From: a virus
Virus record (IMG/VR): IMGVR_UViG_3300035698_001287
Span: 1-40,369 of that record
DNA length: 40,369 nt
Strand: one strand, 5' to 3'
Below are positions 7,777 to 15,468 of this stretch, in pieces (position 1 is the stretch's first letter; each line of letters begins with the position of its first letter). The notes beneath the pieces were generated by a model that saw only the letters and a program-made list of their open reading frames with translations, was not told the origin of the DNA and made no database searches. The translations under genes were made by a program, and so were the position numbers.

Positions 7777-8486
7777 AGTAATAAACCTAACTTTCTCATG
7801 TCATCGTGTATGTGGTCTTTGCCTATTCGTCCTGTCCAATGGTATATATACACATCTTTAGGTGCTTCTCCGTTGATCCGGAGCCATTGATACTTCTGAT
7901 TGATTATTTTGATCTTGGCGGGGGCTATCTTGTCCCGTTGCTTTGCCAGAACCCAATTTATCACTTCTTGGTCGCCCCGCAGGTCTAAATCAGGGTTTTT
8001 ACAGGCATCTTGCCATGTTTTTACTAATTGGTTTCTCACGGAAGACACGATTACGCCTACTGTAATAGGGTTTTTTGTGTACTGAGAGTTGAATTGTGTA
8101 GGAATATCGAAGGTAGTCACAAACTTGTCATCGTCGTTGTCCGCAAGGGCGTACATAGAGCCGATGTCGCGACGTACTTCACAGTCCAAATCCATGTAAA
8201 TATAGCGGGAATAGCAGCATTCTCGTAGCAGCGTAGGCTTCTTGAACCATGCGTCTGTCTTACCGGGAATCGGGTCGGTGATAGAGTGCAACGCTCCCCG
8301 AGCCAAACACCAATCTCTCATCTTTTCTGACATCCCATAATCACCAAAGCAAAAGTGGTGATCAGCCGGGTCATTACAACTGGTGAAGTGATGCCACCAC
8401 CACGGCAACATCCATTCATGGTTGCTGTCACAGCCTAGCAAAATACATTGGTTTCTTTTTCCGTCTTCGCTTCGATGATAGTCCAT
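7773..8486 (-). CDS. Glycosyltransferase, GT8/DXD type
   Basis: The 237 residues contain RYIYMDLDCEVRRDIG (about 93-108), in which DLD is the metal and nucleotide-sugar binding DXD of GT-A enzymes. Upstream is KTDAWFKKPTLLRE, the part that often precedes DXD in GT8 and mannosyltransferase-like proteins. A late HWTGRIGKDHI (about 216-226) resembles the C-terminal His metal ligand region. The ATG (8486) directly follows the uvsY stop. Finding sugar-transfer genes inserted between uvsY and uvsW is unlike T4. The glycosyltransferase call is fairly safe; acceptor unknown. Confidence 0.72.
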   Translation of the reverse strand: MDYHRSEDGKRNQCILLGCDSNHEWMLPWWWHHFTSCNDPADHHFCFGDYGMSEKMRDWCLARGALHSITDPIPGKTDAWFKKPTLLRECCYSRYIYMDLDCEVRRDIGSMYALADNDDDKFVTTFDIPTQFNSQYTKNPITVGVIVSSVRNQLVKTWQDACKNPDLDLRGDQEVINWVLAKQRDKIAPAKIKIINQKYQWLRINGEAPKDVYIYHWTGRIGKDHIHDDMRKLGLLL

Positions 8487-8939
8487 TTAGAAAGCTCCAT
8501 TGGTAAACTTGATGAAATCGAGGATTGTTTTGATTGCATAGCCACGGTGTTGCAAGGTCTTGATAATCTGTTCAAGATAATCTATCCTCTGCATCATATA
8601 CTCATACTTGTTATTGATTTTGATGAAGTCACCGTTCGATTCGATGAACGTATCTAAGTCGCCCTTCAGTACCTTCAGGGCAAAGGGCTTCTTTTTGTAT
8701 ACAGCAGGATCAGCTTTACCAGAGTAGTACAGCCACAGGTCCATACGAATCTTCCGCAGGTCTGACTTGTGCTTTACTGCTAGAAGTTTGTCCCGATTAT
8801 AAATCTTGAGATATTTATTTACGAGATGTGAAGTGTTAGAGGCTTCATCGTCAAGACGGGTCTTGTCGATGGGTTTCATGTCATCTGATGCAATTATTTC
8901 TAACTGCTCAATAGTTACAGGGTATTTATCTATATTCAT
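8487..8939 (-). CDS. uvsY: UvsY-like recombination mediator
   Basis: UvsY loads the UvsX recombinase on gp32-coated single strands. The 150-residue protein matches the T4 UvsY pattern (137 residues): an N-terminal helical part, LWLYYSGKAD in the middle (T4 has LDYYSGRGD), and the C-terminal helix with HRGYAIKTILDFIKF (T4 has SRGFAIKHIQDMRAF). I chose ATG 8939 (MNIDKYP), not the longer frame from 8999, because a near-consensus promoter ends just above 8939 and the extension would overlap the upstream gene. There is no Shine-Dalgarno; the message seems nearly leaderless. Confidence 0.92.
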   Translation of the reverse strand: MNIDKYPVTIEQLEIIASDDMKPIDKTRLDDEASNTSHLVNKYLKIYNRDKLLAVKHKSDLRKIRMDLWLYYSGKADPAVYKKKPFALKVLKGDLDTFIESNGDFIKINNKYEYMMQRIDYLEQIIKTLQHRGYAIKTILDFIKFTNGAF

Positions 8940-8948
8940 TGTATATAC

Positions 8949-8977
8949 ATTATACCATACAAAATGGTAAAAGTCAA
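8949..8977 (-). promoter_or_regulatory. Sigma-70-type promoter of uvsY
   Basis: TTGACT (8977-8972), a 17-base spacer and a perfect TATAAT (8954-8949). This is the best host-type promoter in the window. The -35 box overlaps the stop codon of the upstream tail gene. Expected start of transcription is about 8942, only 2-3 bases before the uvsY ATG. The uvsY-GT-DUF115-uvsW set is probably expressed from here before late genes. Confidence 0.8.
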
Positions 8978-9492
8978 GCCTTAACCGACTCAACATCAAA
9001 AGAATCGTACTTGAAGATAACCGTTGCTACGATAGGCGTAATGTCCGTTACGGTTGAAGAAAATGGAATTTCTGACAAAGAAATCGGGAATGCATCCTTG
9101 ATTTGGATTCGGACGTTGGGGACGAATGAGTTTGTGTAGGTCGATATTGTGATGTCAGATTTACGCTTTGCCTTCTCTGTCTGAAATTCTTTGTGGTCGG
9201 TGGGGAACCCAATCTCATTGATCCAGTTGAATATATCAATCCAGTTCTTTAGGTCTTCGTCCACAATAAACTGTACGGACAGATCATCGAACGTCACGGC
9301 GTCACCCTGTTCATAGACAGGGTTGACCGGGTTGGGCACGACGATGGGAGAGATGTTCAGCCCCGGCACGTTGCAGTTTTGTACAAAGTATGTCGTGTCT
9401 TTGATTTTGGGGATGTTCATCTCAAAGGCTACTTCGCGTAGCTCATTTAGATTTTCTGTCTGTCTCGGTTGCGATGCTACTTCATCTGCCAT
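8974..9492 (-). CDS. Tail-tube-fold structural protein (gp3 or tail-completion position)
   Basis: The 172 residues follow the phage tail-tube pattern: a strand with TYFVQNCNVPGLN (about 34-46), then GDAVTFDDLSVQFIVDEDLKN (about 68-88, two strands), WINEIGFPTDHKEF, and a final KDAFPISLSEIPFSST strand pair. gp19 in this window shows the same order (VKGASLPP..., FEL..., VDAFPSMVAEIPLSF), so this looks like a tube paralogue. In cyanophage-type T4 relatives the gene between gp23 and uvsY is often the tail-completion protein gp3; by position this could be it, but I cannot confirm sequence identity to T4 gp3. Confidence 0.65.
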   Translation of the reverse strand: MADEVASQPRQTENLNELREVAFEMNIPKIKDTTYFVQNCNVPGLNISPIVVPNPVNPVYEQGDAVTFDDLSVQFIVDEDLKNWIDIFNWINEIGFPTDHKEFQTEKAKRKSDITISTYTNSFVPNVRIQIKDAFPISLSEIPFSSTVTDITPIVATVIFKYDSFDVESVKA

Positions 9493-9495
9493 AAT

Positions 9496-10272
9496 TTATT
9501 GTCCTATAGGGTGTGCGTGATTTTCGGGAATATGTGGAGTTTCGATCTGGTGGTTTAGTACTAAATCTTTGATTGTTGTCCAATCTTCATAGAATGTATC
9601 AAACTGAGCCGCGAGCCCGGCGACATCTTTTTCAATTTCCACACCACGCTCATTTGTGAATCGTGTCGTAGAGATGCCACGCTGTATATCTTCCAGTCGG
9701 GTAACATCCTCACTAATCTCATTTATCTTTGTGATGTATCCCGCAGTTTCTTTCATATGGTCTGATTGCCATGTAAGAACATCATAGTTTCGTGTATGTA
9801 GTTTATCAATCTCGATGTTCATATCTTTAGTTTGCTCGCCCCGCAATACATTCCCCACACCGTCGATTTGCTGGACCCAATGTGCATCCCGCTTGGCAAT
9901 GGCAACATCCCGGTTCTGAACCATCGCCCACCCGAACCCACCAGCCAACATCGCCCAAAAGACAGAAGCGATTACGACCGCAGTAATCGGCTTCATCAAT
10001 CCTTGAGATGCGGTTCTCTCTCCCATTGCTGTCATGGCTGTTCGCATTTCTGTTGCGAATAATTGAAAGTCTCGGCTCAAGTTGTTTTGATTCTTGCCGA
10101 GATTTTCCTGACCCTCTTTCAGAGTAGAGATGTCGCCCTCTACTCTGGCAAGGTCGGCTCGGGTTGCGAACATGTTGAATGGATTAGTGGTATCCCCGGT
10201 GGGCGTTGTTGACATACTTATAGCGTCCTGTATTTGCTTGAATGTGGGTTGACTATCATTCTCTTTCGCCAT
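9496..10272 (-). CDS. Single-pass membrane protein with coiled coils, unknown
   Basis: The 258-residue protein has a hydrophilic N-part with a predicted coiled coil (about 35-85). One membrane segment follows at about 94-119 (ITAVVIASVFWAMLAGGFGW core). The rest is a mostly helical C-part of about 135 residues. There is no signal peptide at the N-terminus. It lies between the carbohydrate-active genes and a tail gene, and has its own CTAAATA motif and an AGGA Shine-Dalgarno before ATG 10272. Possible roles are lysis, superinfection exclusion or virion membrane contact; nothing in the sequence decides between them. Confidence 0.65.
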   Translation of the reverse strand: MAKENDSQPTFKQIQDAISMSTTPTGDTTNPFNMFATRADLARVEGDISTLKEGQENLGKNQNNLSRDFQLFATEMRTAMTAMGERTASQGLMKPITAVVIASVFWAMLAGGFGWAMVQNRDVAIAKRDAHWVQQIDGVGNVLRGEQTKDMNIEIDKLHTRNYDVLTWQSDHMKETAGYITKINEISEDVTRLEDIQRGISTTRFTNERGVEIEKDVAGLAAQFDTFYEDWTTIKDLVLNHQIETPHIPENHAHPIGQ

Positions 10273-10349
10273 AATGAATGTCCTTTATTGTATTTAGCAT
10301 GATTGATAGGTCAACAAAGCACAACAATAGCTTATGTAAGATAGGCTAT
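10273..10349 (-). promoter_or_regulatory. Intergenic leader with CTAAATA motif and an inverted repeat
   Basis: This 77-base gap holds a CTAAATA (10297-10291) about 19 bases before the next ATG, a candidate late promoter. Near 10327-10351 an inverted repeat AATAGC...GCTATT could fold in the transcript after the hyaluronidase-like gene, without a T-run. Both are weak. Confidence 0.35.
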
Positions 10350-11141
10350 TTAGGTAGTGTTACTTAGTTGATCGATCTTTGAGACATAACTGTCCCATTC
10401 GGTGACTCTCGCACCATTGCCCCATTCAATAGCATCGGTCACACCCTCATCTTCCATCCATGAAAGATAGGCATCCCAATACTCTTGCTTTATCAACTTG
10501 CCCTTGTCCCTGCCTACGTCATGGTAATACCGCCAGATATACGGCACGACAGGCTTCTTAAATCTCTTTGCCTCTTGAATAATACCACGGACCCACTTCT
10601 CCTGCCTCCCATTTTCAAACCAGTCTTCATAGAAACAATACAACGACGGAGAAATACAATCTACTTTGTGTGCAATAAGGCTGTGAATCCATGCGAACAT
10701 ATCTGCCTGATATGTATTCAGCCGTTCACCCCCTACAATATGGGCGTAGATGTCGCGGTGTGGGCATCCATAGAAACCGTAGGTACAATCAGGACGGTGG
10801 AGATTACAAAAATCAATGATGTCACACATGACGGACTTTGTGTATTCCCATTTACCCACGCCCCAATACGTCGATCCCATCGCAAGCGGCTCTACATCCA
10901 GAGAAACCATTGCGGCATATGGTCTATCGAGTAGCCACGGCAGAAACTTCTTGAACGAAAAGAAAAACTTTCCGTACTTGTCTTCTCTGCCGGGCAGACA
11001 CTCAAGACCGGACGGGTCAGCCTCTTGGGTCAACTCCCGCCATTGATTTCCGTAGGCTACATGGATTTCATTATAGCCATCCATCGTCTTGGCTGGTTTG
11101 TTTAAGAAGTTTACCCGTTCGTCATACAGTCGAATCGTCAT
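10350..11141 (-). CDS. Hyaluronidase-fold-like (GH56-type barrel) protein, putative glycosidase
   Basis: The 263 residues have a TIM-barrel look. An AAMVSLDVEPLAMGS strand (about 76-90) carries a DxE pair (D82, E84) placed as in GH56 hyaluronidases (there FDWE). Next come CTYGFYGCPHRDIY (GH56 has a GxYxFPxCYN segment), CISPSLYCFYEDW (like the ALYPSVY strand), and KPVVPYIWRYYHD and DAIEWGNG as later strands. The order of elements fits, but identity is low, so the family call is tentative. It overlaps the dockerin-bearing gene upstream by 20 bases and so is probably made together with it. Expected role is degradation of a surface polysaccharide. No signal peptide is seen. Confidence 0.5.
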   Translation of the reverse strand: MTIRLYDERVNFLNKPAKTMDGYNEIHVAYGNQWRELTQEADPSGLECLPGREDKYGKFFFSFKKFLPWLLDRPYAAMVSLDVEPLAMGSTYWGVGKWEYTKSVMCDIIDFCNLHRPDCTYGFYGCPHRDIYAHIVGGERLNTYQADMFAWIHSLIAHKVDCISPSLYCFYEDWFENGRQEKWVRGIIQEAKRFKKPVVPYIWRYYHDVGRDKGKLIKQEYWDAYLSWMEDEGVTDAIEWGNGARVTEWDSYVSKIDQLSNTT

Positions 11142-13929
11142 AACTTTTATTCCAGTTTGTTAGTAGTTCGTTCATGTCTTCGATGCCTACGAAGCCATCG
11201 CCCGATAGATCACCCTCTGCCCTTGAACCTACATGCTGATTCCAGTTTGCATTTATGGCGTTCAGGTCTTCGATGCCGACGAAACCATCTTCGTTTACGT
11301 CACCGAGATTGAAGATGTGTACGACCGAATCATCTACTACAGAATCCTGTAGAACAGGGTCGATGATTTCGGCACTCAGGTATTCATCAAGTGTATTGAA
11401 TCCCGCACGATAGACAGCCCCGAGAGCGATTACCGCATGGTCGCCACCTTCGATTACTTCTTTGATTCTTTTCTGTACTTCTCTGTGACATTCTCGGGTC
11501 CATCCACCCAAGTTATTTCCTTCATAACCACGGACGCCATTTTCTACGTCGTCTGCACCCGGCATCAGGAATACAAGAGCATCACCACCGAATTTATCCC
11601 ATGTACCGGCATTCTTTCTGCCCTTGTAGACGCCCCATACAGCACCACCGGAAAGGTCTTGCATGTCGCTATCAACCGGTGGGGATTCTACGCCGTATTG
11701 TCTTCCGTCCAACAACGTCAGTTCGTGATACAATCTGTGCATCGCCCCATACTTCGATTGTGGAAGCACCCGAGCAGAAGCATCGACCATAACATTACAT
11801 TTAGTCTTGTCGAATGGTGTATAGCAATCATCCCATAGATCACGGAACGAGTTGGGACCGCCTTTTTCCCATGCGTTTTCAAGCAACGGATCAGCAGCCC
11901 ACAATTCCCGTTCCCGAGTAACACCTAGGTTTGTGTCGCCACCGGCATGACCAACATACATCCACACATCTACGTCCGGATGTTCTTTTCTCCACTTGTT
12001 GACACCGGAAACAAATGTCTTCCATAGAACAACATTATTGTCTCGTTGTGCCCACACATACCCGGTGAACCACATCGGTACACGACCGGTCACACCCGAA
12101 ACATGCGGAGTAGGGAACGGCTGTCGGATGAAAATCGTCTTCACACCGTACTTCTCTACCCGTTCGTTGTATGTGTCGGAAAGGAAATCATACCATCCAC
12201 CACCATCATTTTTTAGTTGTGGCTTTGCGAGAGGATAGGTAGAGTTGTCGGTAAGGTCGATGATAAGGTCTGTGTTGTATTCCACTGGTGGCATAATATC
12301 TGATACCTTTATGTCGTGTGTGTTCATAATAGAAGGGGTGATCCCTTCACTGATTAGTTGTTTCGCGTAGGCAATAACACCTTCTCTGGCTTCGGGGCTA
12401 TAAGGTCTTTCGAATCCAATTTTCGAATGCCGGATAAAGATAATGTTTTCGTCCGGATGCATTCTCCATGTCGGCGGGTCTAATGACAGATAGCCGGGGC
12501 TGTGCATGTAATCATTTCGTGCTTCGGCTGTGATAGGAACCCATGTGATATGATCGTGCCCCTCTGTAGGAATCGTAGGTTCTACATAGCATTTAACCCC
12601 TTGTTCTGTAAGGTCAGTCATAAGGTCAAAGGTAAGTGTGTCTTTCGCCACATACGAACCAACATCAAATGCGATAGAAGCACCCTCACCCATGAACGGG
12701 CTAAGAGCATCCATCGCTCTTGCGTATGTTGCTTCGGTATTAGTATCGTTGTCGAAGTTGGCATCGGCTCGCATCGTTCCGAGATAGTATATAACTTCCA
12801 TACCTTTGTCGATCCAATACTTTGTAACTTCATGGAGTCTATGAACCGCCAAGATGATATCGAACCGACCATCATCATTTGATTCTCTACAATGGATGTA
12901 CTGGTCAAACTGCATGTCTTCGGGATGAATTGTGCCAAAATAATTGTGTACAATCACACGCCGGTATCCCAAGTCCCATTGTTCTTGGAACAGGTCATCC
13001 AGTGCGTCTGCCCCACGATCTAAAATTGTAGAACGGAGTCTGCGAATGTGGTTGTCGGCTGACGCTCCACCAATTGTGAGCCACGCGATAGGTTGTATCA
13101 TTTTTTCTTCTTTCTTTGTGTATGTTTCTGGTGGGTATTTAGCCCAATCGGTCGTGTTCCCGCCGCCGATTGCCGGGGTGAAGCCATCGGCTACTACCCG
13201 TTTGATATATGCAAGAACGTCGCGTCCCTCTCGGTCCAACTGATCGGGACGGACAATGATAATGTTTTCGTCTGGATGCCACTTCCATATGTTTTCTTTT
13301 CCGTCTGCGAAGTGTTTAGAGATTGTATCATATCCGCGAGTCATCGGAACCCATTCGGAAGGTTCGTCTGTTGTTGTCCGAGACAATGGCTCTTGATAAC
13401 ACTTGATTCCGTCATTTGTCAGGTCGGTCATAATCTTATACGTCGCATCTTCTGGTGTGATTTTATGACACGCATCAAACCCAATACTAATACCGGGCAT
13501 AAGGAACGGAGCGAGACTATCCATACATCGTTTGTATTGTTCGTCGATGGGGCGACCCTCGAAATCTGGATCAAGTCTGCCGGTGTTGATATCGGCTAAG
13601 ACCGTCCCGACATAGTAGATGACTTCCATACCTTTGTCGAGCCAGTATCGCGTGACTTCCCGTAGCCTTGTTACGTCCAGAACCTTATCAAATCTTCCAT
13701 CGGTATTTGACCGCACACAATCAAGGTATTGATCGAAGTGCATATATTCACCCCAAATAATACCGAAGTAGTTATGAACCACGACCCGACGATATCCAAC
13801 ATCCCACGCCTGTTGAATGTAATCATTCAGTGCGTCAGCCCCACGTTCTAAAAACTCTTTTCCAATCACACGAACATTATTGTCATAGCGATTGGTACAT
13901 ATTGCAATCCACGCGATAGGGTTATTCAT
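11122..13929 (-). CDS. Large multi-domain putative carbohydrate-active protein with C-terminal dockerin module
   Basis: The 935-residue protein starts at ATG 13929 after a GAGGAAAAC Shine-Dalgarno; an upstream in-frame ATG (13959) has none. Two copies of a barrel-like domain of about 280 residues follow each other. Both begin PIAW, share GYRRVxVHNYFG, KGMEVIYYxGT and WxxHPDENIIxxR, and include a GxSIxFD strand. A third, different region (about 570-865) is likewise rich in alternating strands and helices and has a MWFTGYVW segment and an LVFLMPGADD segment. The last 60 residues are a dockerin pair (described separately). It follows a terminator after gp23 and has its own CTAAATA motif. Enzyme activity and substrate are not recognisable; glycoside hydrolase or glycan-binding is inferred from fold pattern and dockerin. 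Confidence 0.72.
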   Translation of the reverse strand: MNNPIAWIAICTNRYDNNVRVIGKEFLERGADALNDYIQQAWDVGYRRVVVHNYFGIIWGEYMHFDQYLDCVRSNTDGRFDKVLDVTRLREVTRYWLDKGMEVIYYVGTVLADINTGRLDPDFEGRPIDEQYKRCMDSLAPFLMPGISIGFDACHKITPEDATYKIMTDLTNDGIKCYQEPLSRTTTDEPSEWVPMTRGYDTISKHFADGKENIWKWHPDENIIIVRPDQLDREGRDVLAYIKRVVADGFTPAIGGGNTTDWAKYPPETYTKKEEKMIQPIAWLTIGGASADNHIRRLRSTILDRGADALDDLFQEQWDLGYRRVIVHNYFGTIHPEDMQFDQYIHCRESNDDGRFDIILAVHRLHEVTKYWIDKGMEVIYYLGTMRADANFDNDTNTEATYARAMDALSPFMGEGASIAFDVGSYVAKDTLTFDLMTDLTEQGVKCYVEPTIPTEGHDHITWVPITAEARNDYMHSPGYLSLDPPTWRMHPDENIIFIRHSKIGFERPYSPEAREGVIAYAKQLISEGITPSIMNTHDIKVSDIMPPVEYNTDLIIDLTDNSTYPLAKPQLKNDGGGWYDFLSDTYNERVEKYGVKTIFIRQPFPTPHVSGVTGRVPMWFTGYVWAQRDNNVVLWKTFVSGVNKWRKEHPDVDVWMYVGHAGGDTNLGVTRERELWAADPLLENAWEKGGPNSFRDLWDDCYTPFDKTKCNVMVDASARVLPQSKYGAMHRLYHELTLLDGRQYGVESPPVDSDMQDLSGGAVWGVYKGRKNAGTWDKFGGDALVFLMPGADDVENGVRGYEGNNLGGWTRECHREVQKRIKEVIEGGDHAVIALGAVYRAGFNTLDEYLSAEIIDPVLQDSVVDDSVVHIFNLGDVNEDGFVGIEDLNAINANWNQHVGSRAEGDLSGDGFVGIEDMNELLTNWNKSYDDSTV
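11125..11304 (-). other. Dockerin type I-like module (two calcium-binding repeats)
   Basis: Two repeats, GDVNEDGFVGIEDLN and GDLSGDGFVGIEDMN, lie about 30 residues apart. Each is followed by a helix ending in NW(N). Each carries the Ca2+ loop D-x-N/S-x-D-G-(5)-D of dockerins. The GDGFVGIEDLN wording is the form often seen at the C-termini of planctomycete secreted proteins. Dockerins bind cohesins; no cohesin-like domain was recognised in this window. Confidence 0.85.
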
Positions 13930-13966
13930 TTGGTTTTCCTCGTTTGGCAAGATAGGCATTCTATAC

Positions 13967-13973
13967 TATTTAG
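13967..13973 (-). promoter_or_regulatory. Possible late promoter variant CTAAATA before the dockerin gene
   Basis: CTAAATA on the minus strand between the gp23 terminator and the ATG at 13929, about 38 bases upstream of the start. Since the terminator should stop read-through from gp23, a promoter is needed here, and this is the best candidate. Confidence 0.4.
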
Positions 13974-13979
13974 GGACAT

Positions 13980-14010
13980 AAAAAAACGAGAGTCTGTTAG
14001 GACTCTCGTT
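13980..14010 (-). terminator. Intrinsic terminator after gp23
   Basis: A perfect 10-bp inverted repeat, AACGAGAGTC (13985-13994) and GACTCTCGTT (14001-14010), encloses a 6-base loop. On the minus strand it is followed by a run of seven T (13986-13980). It ends the gp22-gp23 transcript 30 bases after the gp23 stop. Confidence 0.92.
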
Positions 14011-14040
14011 TCATGGTTATTTAGTTTTCGAGACTGATTT

Positions 14041-15387
14041 TTACATCAGGTTCAGTACCCGAACGATTCGGTAATACTTGTTGTTGTTCGGCGTATCAGC
14101 ATTTGTGTCTGCTGTTACGTTCGCGAACGGGTTGTTGACCACACCATACCGAGTCTTGAAGGCAATCTTCGGTTGGAAGTTGGTTTCATCAACCGCACGA
14201 ACCATCTGCAACGGAACGTATGGGCAGTAGAACAGACCAGCATCGATAGCATTCGGTCCCTTGTAGCCAACCGTGAAGTACTCAGTACCAGCAGAAGTGG
14301 AAAAGTAAGGATCGATGTAAACCTTCAAGCGACCGTTGATTGTACCAGCAAACGTGTTGCCAGTGTCATCGACGTTGAGGTTAGTACTCAGAGCAGGAGT
14401 GTAATCCAACACGCCAGCCTGAACGAGAGCCGAAGCTACGTCAGACGAACACATGATGAAGTTACCCTTGCCCCGTCTGGTATCCTTAGCGATTTGGTTA
14501 CAATCGCGTTCGATCTGGAAAAGCATACCCTTGAATTTTTCGACCATCCAACGACCGTTTGAGTCGGTGTCAAGGTTGAATTGACCAGCGTTAGCTGTGT
14601 TTGTTTGGGCTCCGAGTCTAGCACCGTAGTTTACACGACGGACCATTTCTCGGTTGATTTCTGCAACAATTTCTGTTGACAGAATGTTCGCCAGTTCGGT
14701 TTCGGCATTCAAGCCATGGAGAGCCTGAAGGTCTTGAGCCAATTCAAGGCTGTATTCAGCCATCAACTGACGGGTCTTAGCTTGCACAGCAACACGTTCG
14801 ATGCTGAAGCCCATCTGACCTGTGATATCGCCCTGACCGGTTTCGGTACTCATACCGTCATAGAAACCGTATCGTGAACCGGCGGTTGCGCCAGCGGAAT
14901 CTGAGAACGGATCGTAAGCAGCAGAGTCAGCAGACGAATTGCCGATTCGCGTAGAATCACCAGAATGCTGAGTTTCAGCTTCGTTGAACAGAGCTTCAGT
15001 CGCAGTTGACTTGGCACTGTCGTATCGGGCTCGCATAGCGAAGATCAGCCCTGTAGGACCGGTCATCGGCTGAACACCACAAATATCATACGCGATTAGG
15101 TTGGGCATTGCCCGTCTAACCAGCGAGATAAGGATGGGGTTATATGCACGAACGTTCCCGCCAGATGACGGATCGTTGCCGATATAGTTAGTGGGAGTAT
15201 TTTCGGTAAGCATACCGAAGCCACTTGAGTTTTGATTGGCTTCCGTCTTGATGAAAGCCTCTTGGTTTTCAAGAAGCTGTGCGGTCACGGCTCGCTTGTG
15301 ATTGTTTTCAATCTTGCCAAGTGCCCCCACGTTTAGAACGGGAGCCCATTTTTCTTGTAGCTGTTGTGAGTTTTGTCCAGTAAACAT
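14041..15387 (-). CDS. 23: gp23-like major capsid protein
   Basis: Capsid subunit of the T4 type. The 448 residues carry the conserved block YNPILISLVRRAMPNLIAYD and the following GVQPMTGPTGLIFAMRARY part. Further on are ELSLELAQDL-type helix residues and the late FKTRYGVVNNPFA segment. The N-terminal part before ANQNSSGFG is probably a delta peptide removed by gp21. I start at ATG 15387, which has a GGAG Shine-Dalgarno 8 bases upstream. The in-frame TTG at 15402 is part of that site. A TATAAATA promoter and the terminator frame the gene. Confidence 0.97.
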   Translation of the reverse strand: MFTGQNSQQLQEKWAPVLNVGALGKIENNHKRAVTAQLLENQEAFIKTEANQNSSGFGMLTENTPTNYIGNDPSSGGNVRAYNPILISLVRRAMPNLIAYDICGVQPMTGPTGLIFAMRARYDSAKSTATEALFNEAETQHSGDSTRIGNSSADSAAYDPFSDSAGATAGSRYGFYDGMSTETGQGDITGQMGFSIERVAVQAKTRQLMAEYSLELAQDLQALHGLNAETELANILSTEIVAEINREMVRRVNYGARLGAQTNTANAGQFNLDTDSNGRWMVEKFKGMLFQIERDCNQIAKDTRRGKGNFIMCSSDVASALVQAGVLDYTPALSTNLNVDDTGNTFAGTINGRLKVYIDPYFSTSAGTEYFTVGYKGPNAIDAGLFYCPYVPLQMVRAVDETNFQPKIAFKTRYGVVNNPFANVTADTNADTPNNNKYYRIVRVLNLM

Positions 15388-15436
15388 TATTGTATTCTCC
15401 AAAGAATGTCTTTGTATTATGTTGTATAACCAAAGT

Positions 15437-15444
15437 TATTTATA
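15437..15444 (-). promoter_or_regulatory. T4-type late promoter TATAAATA of gp23
   Basis: Exact match to the T4 late -10 element TATAAATA (15444-15437) in the gap between gp22 and gp23, 50 bases before the gp23 ATG. gp55 encoded in this window should recognise it. Confidence 0.85.
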
Positions 15445-15468
15445 AAATTGCGATTCTAAGCCCTTGTA

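Noticed and set aside
8940-8999. Upstream extension of uvsY (ATG at 8999)
   Set aside because: The extension has no family similarity, overlaps the tail gene, and lies over a near-consensus promoter.
15388-15402. TTG start for gp23, and similar TTG starts for gp22 and gp14
   Set aside because: For gp23 and gp22 the TTG is part of the TTGGAG Shine-Dalgarno sequence; in all three an ATG follows at the family start.
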